A stretch of 64,000 nt of DNA. Source: Portunus trituberculatus (Eukaryota > Arthropoda > Malacostraca > Decapoda > Portunidae). A program made the translations under genes and the position numbers. Where the stretch lies: NCBI RefSeq assembly GCF_017591435.1, contig NC_059268.1, forward strand, positions 5,763,684 to 5,827,683. Reading direction: 5' to 3'. Shown in pieces: positions 59,176 through 64,000 of this stretch. The stretch's first letter is position 1. Each line of letters begins with the position of its first letter. The notes beneath the pieces are model-generated. The model saw nothing but the letters and a program-made list of their open reading frames with translations, did not search any database and was not told the origin of the DNA.

Positions 59176-59385
59176 TTAACCCCTTGAGTACCATGACGCG
59201 TTTTCATATTCATTTTGGTTATTATTTGGTGATCTTATACAGCTTCAAAAATTTACGTGGGGATTAGTATAGTGAAAACTCTGGCCATTAATCTTCTGAC
59301 TTCCATAGACCCTTCCTATAATGTCAATAAAATCGCCTAATCATACCCACAACTCAAGGTAGAGTCCCAGTACTGAGGGGGTCAA
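59176..59385 (-). mobile_element. TTAA-type MITE, copy 7
   Basis: TTAAccccttgagtaccatg at the left, cagtactgagggggtcaa at the right. Intergenic. Confidence 0.85.

Positions 59386-64000
<4,615 letters not shown>

Overview
The window looks like nuclear DNA of a decapod crustacean, probably a crab. Three things point there: (1) a long-intron arthropod cadherin gene of the DE-cadherin (shotgun) type; (2) extreme microsatellite density, with (CT)n, (AC)n, (AT)n, (ACT)n and (TTC)n tracts of up to about 740 bp that I tally by eye at roughly 7 kb of the 64 kb; (3) several families of tRNA-headed SINEs and TTAA-flanked MITE-like elements. The species call is inference. No prokaryotic feature, CRISPR array, rRNA or intact tRNA gene was seen.

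Layout. Positions 1-5,822 hold no recognised gene: microsatellites, a 21-bp minisatellite and one SINE. From 5,823 to 43,533 one + strand gene is spread over at least 25 exons. Reading exons by splice sites, phase and homology gives about 1,780 visible residues: a His-rich propeptide ending in an RRRR site, about nine cadherin repeats, a non-chordate (NC) membrane-proximal region, one EGF-like domain, one laminin-G domain, a transmembrane helix, and a classical cytoplasmic tail with p120-type and beta-catenin-type binding segments. The signal-peptide exon is not found. Phase mismatches mark two broken places: an exon appears to be missing between 13,080 and 18,473, and a 2-nt frame conflict lies between 25,713 and 26,299. 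Two small in-frame optional exon candidates were found, of 18 nt and 81 nt.

The introns carry most of the mobile DNA. A ~5 kb frameshifted non-LTR retrotransposon (PHD finger, two CCHC knuckles, APE endonuclease, YADD reverse transcriptase) lies antisense inside a (CT)n tract at 13.3-18.3 kb. A head-to-tail SINE array with (CA)n tails lies at 31.5-33.2 kb, with another SINE nested in it, and a matching SINE pair lies at 38.4-39.0 kb. Seven copies of a ~210-bp MITE with TTAA ends are scattered across the window. From 43.5 to 64 kb I see a long 3' flank with possible polyadenylation signals, one more SINE, a two-kilobase pyrimidine-rich stretch, an 82-bp tandem repeat and many microsatellites, but no second gene I can support.

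How it works together: the single gene encodes an adherens-junction adhesion receptor whose extracellular repeats bind cells together and whose tail recruits catenins. The repeats matter mainly because they have shaped, and sometimes supply, its splice signals, and may have removed an exon.
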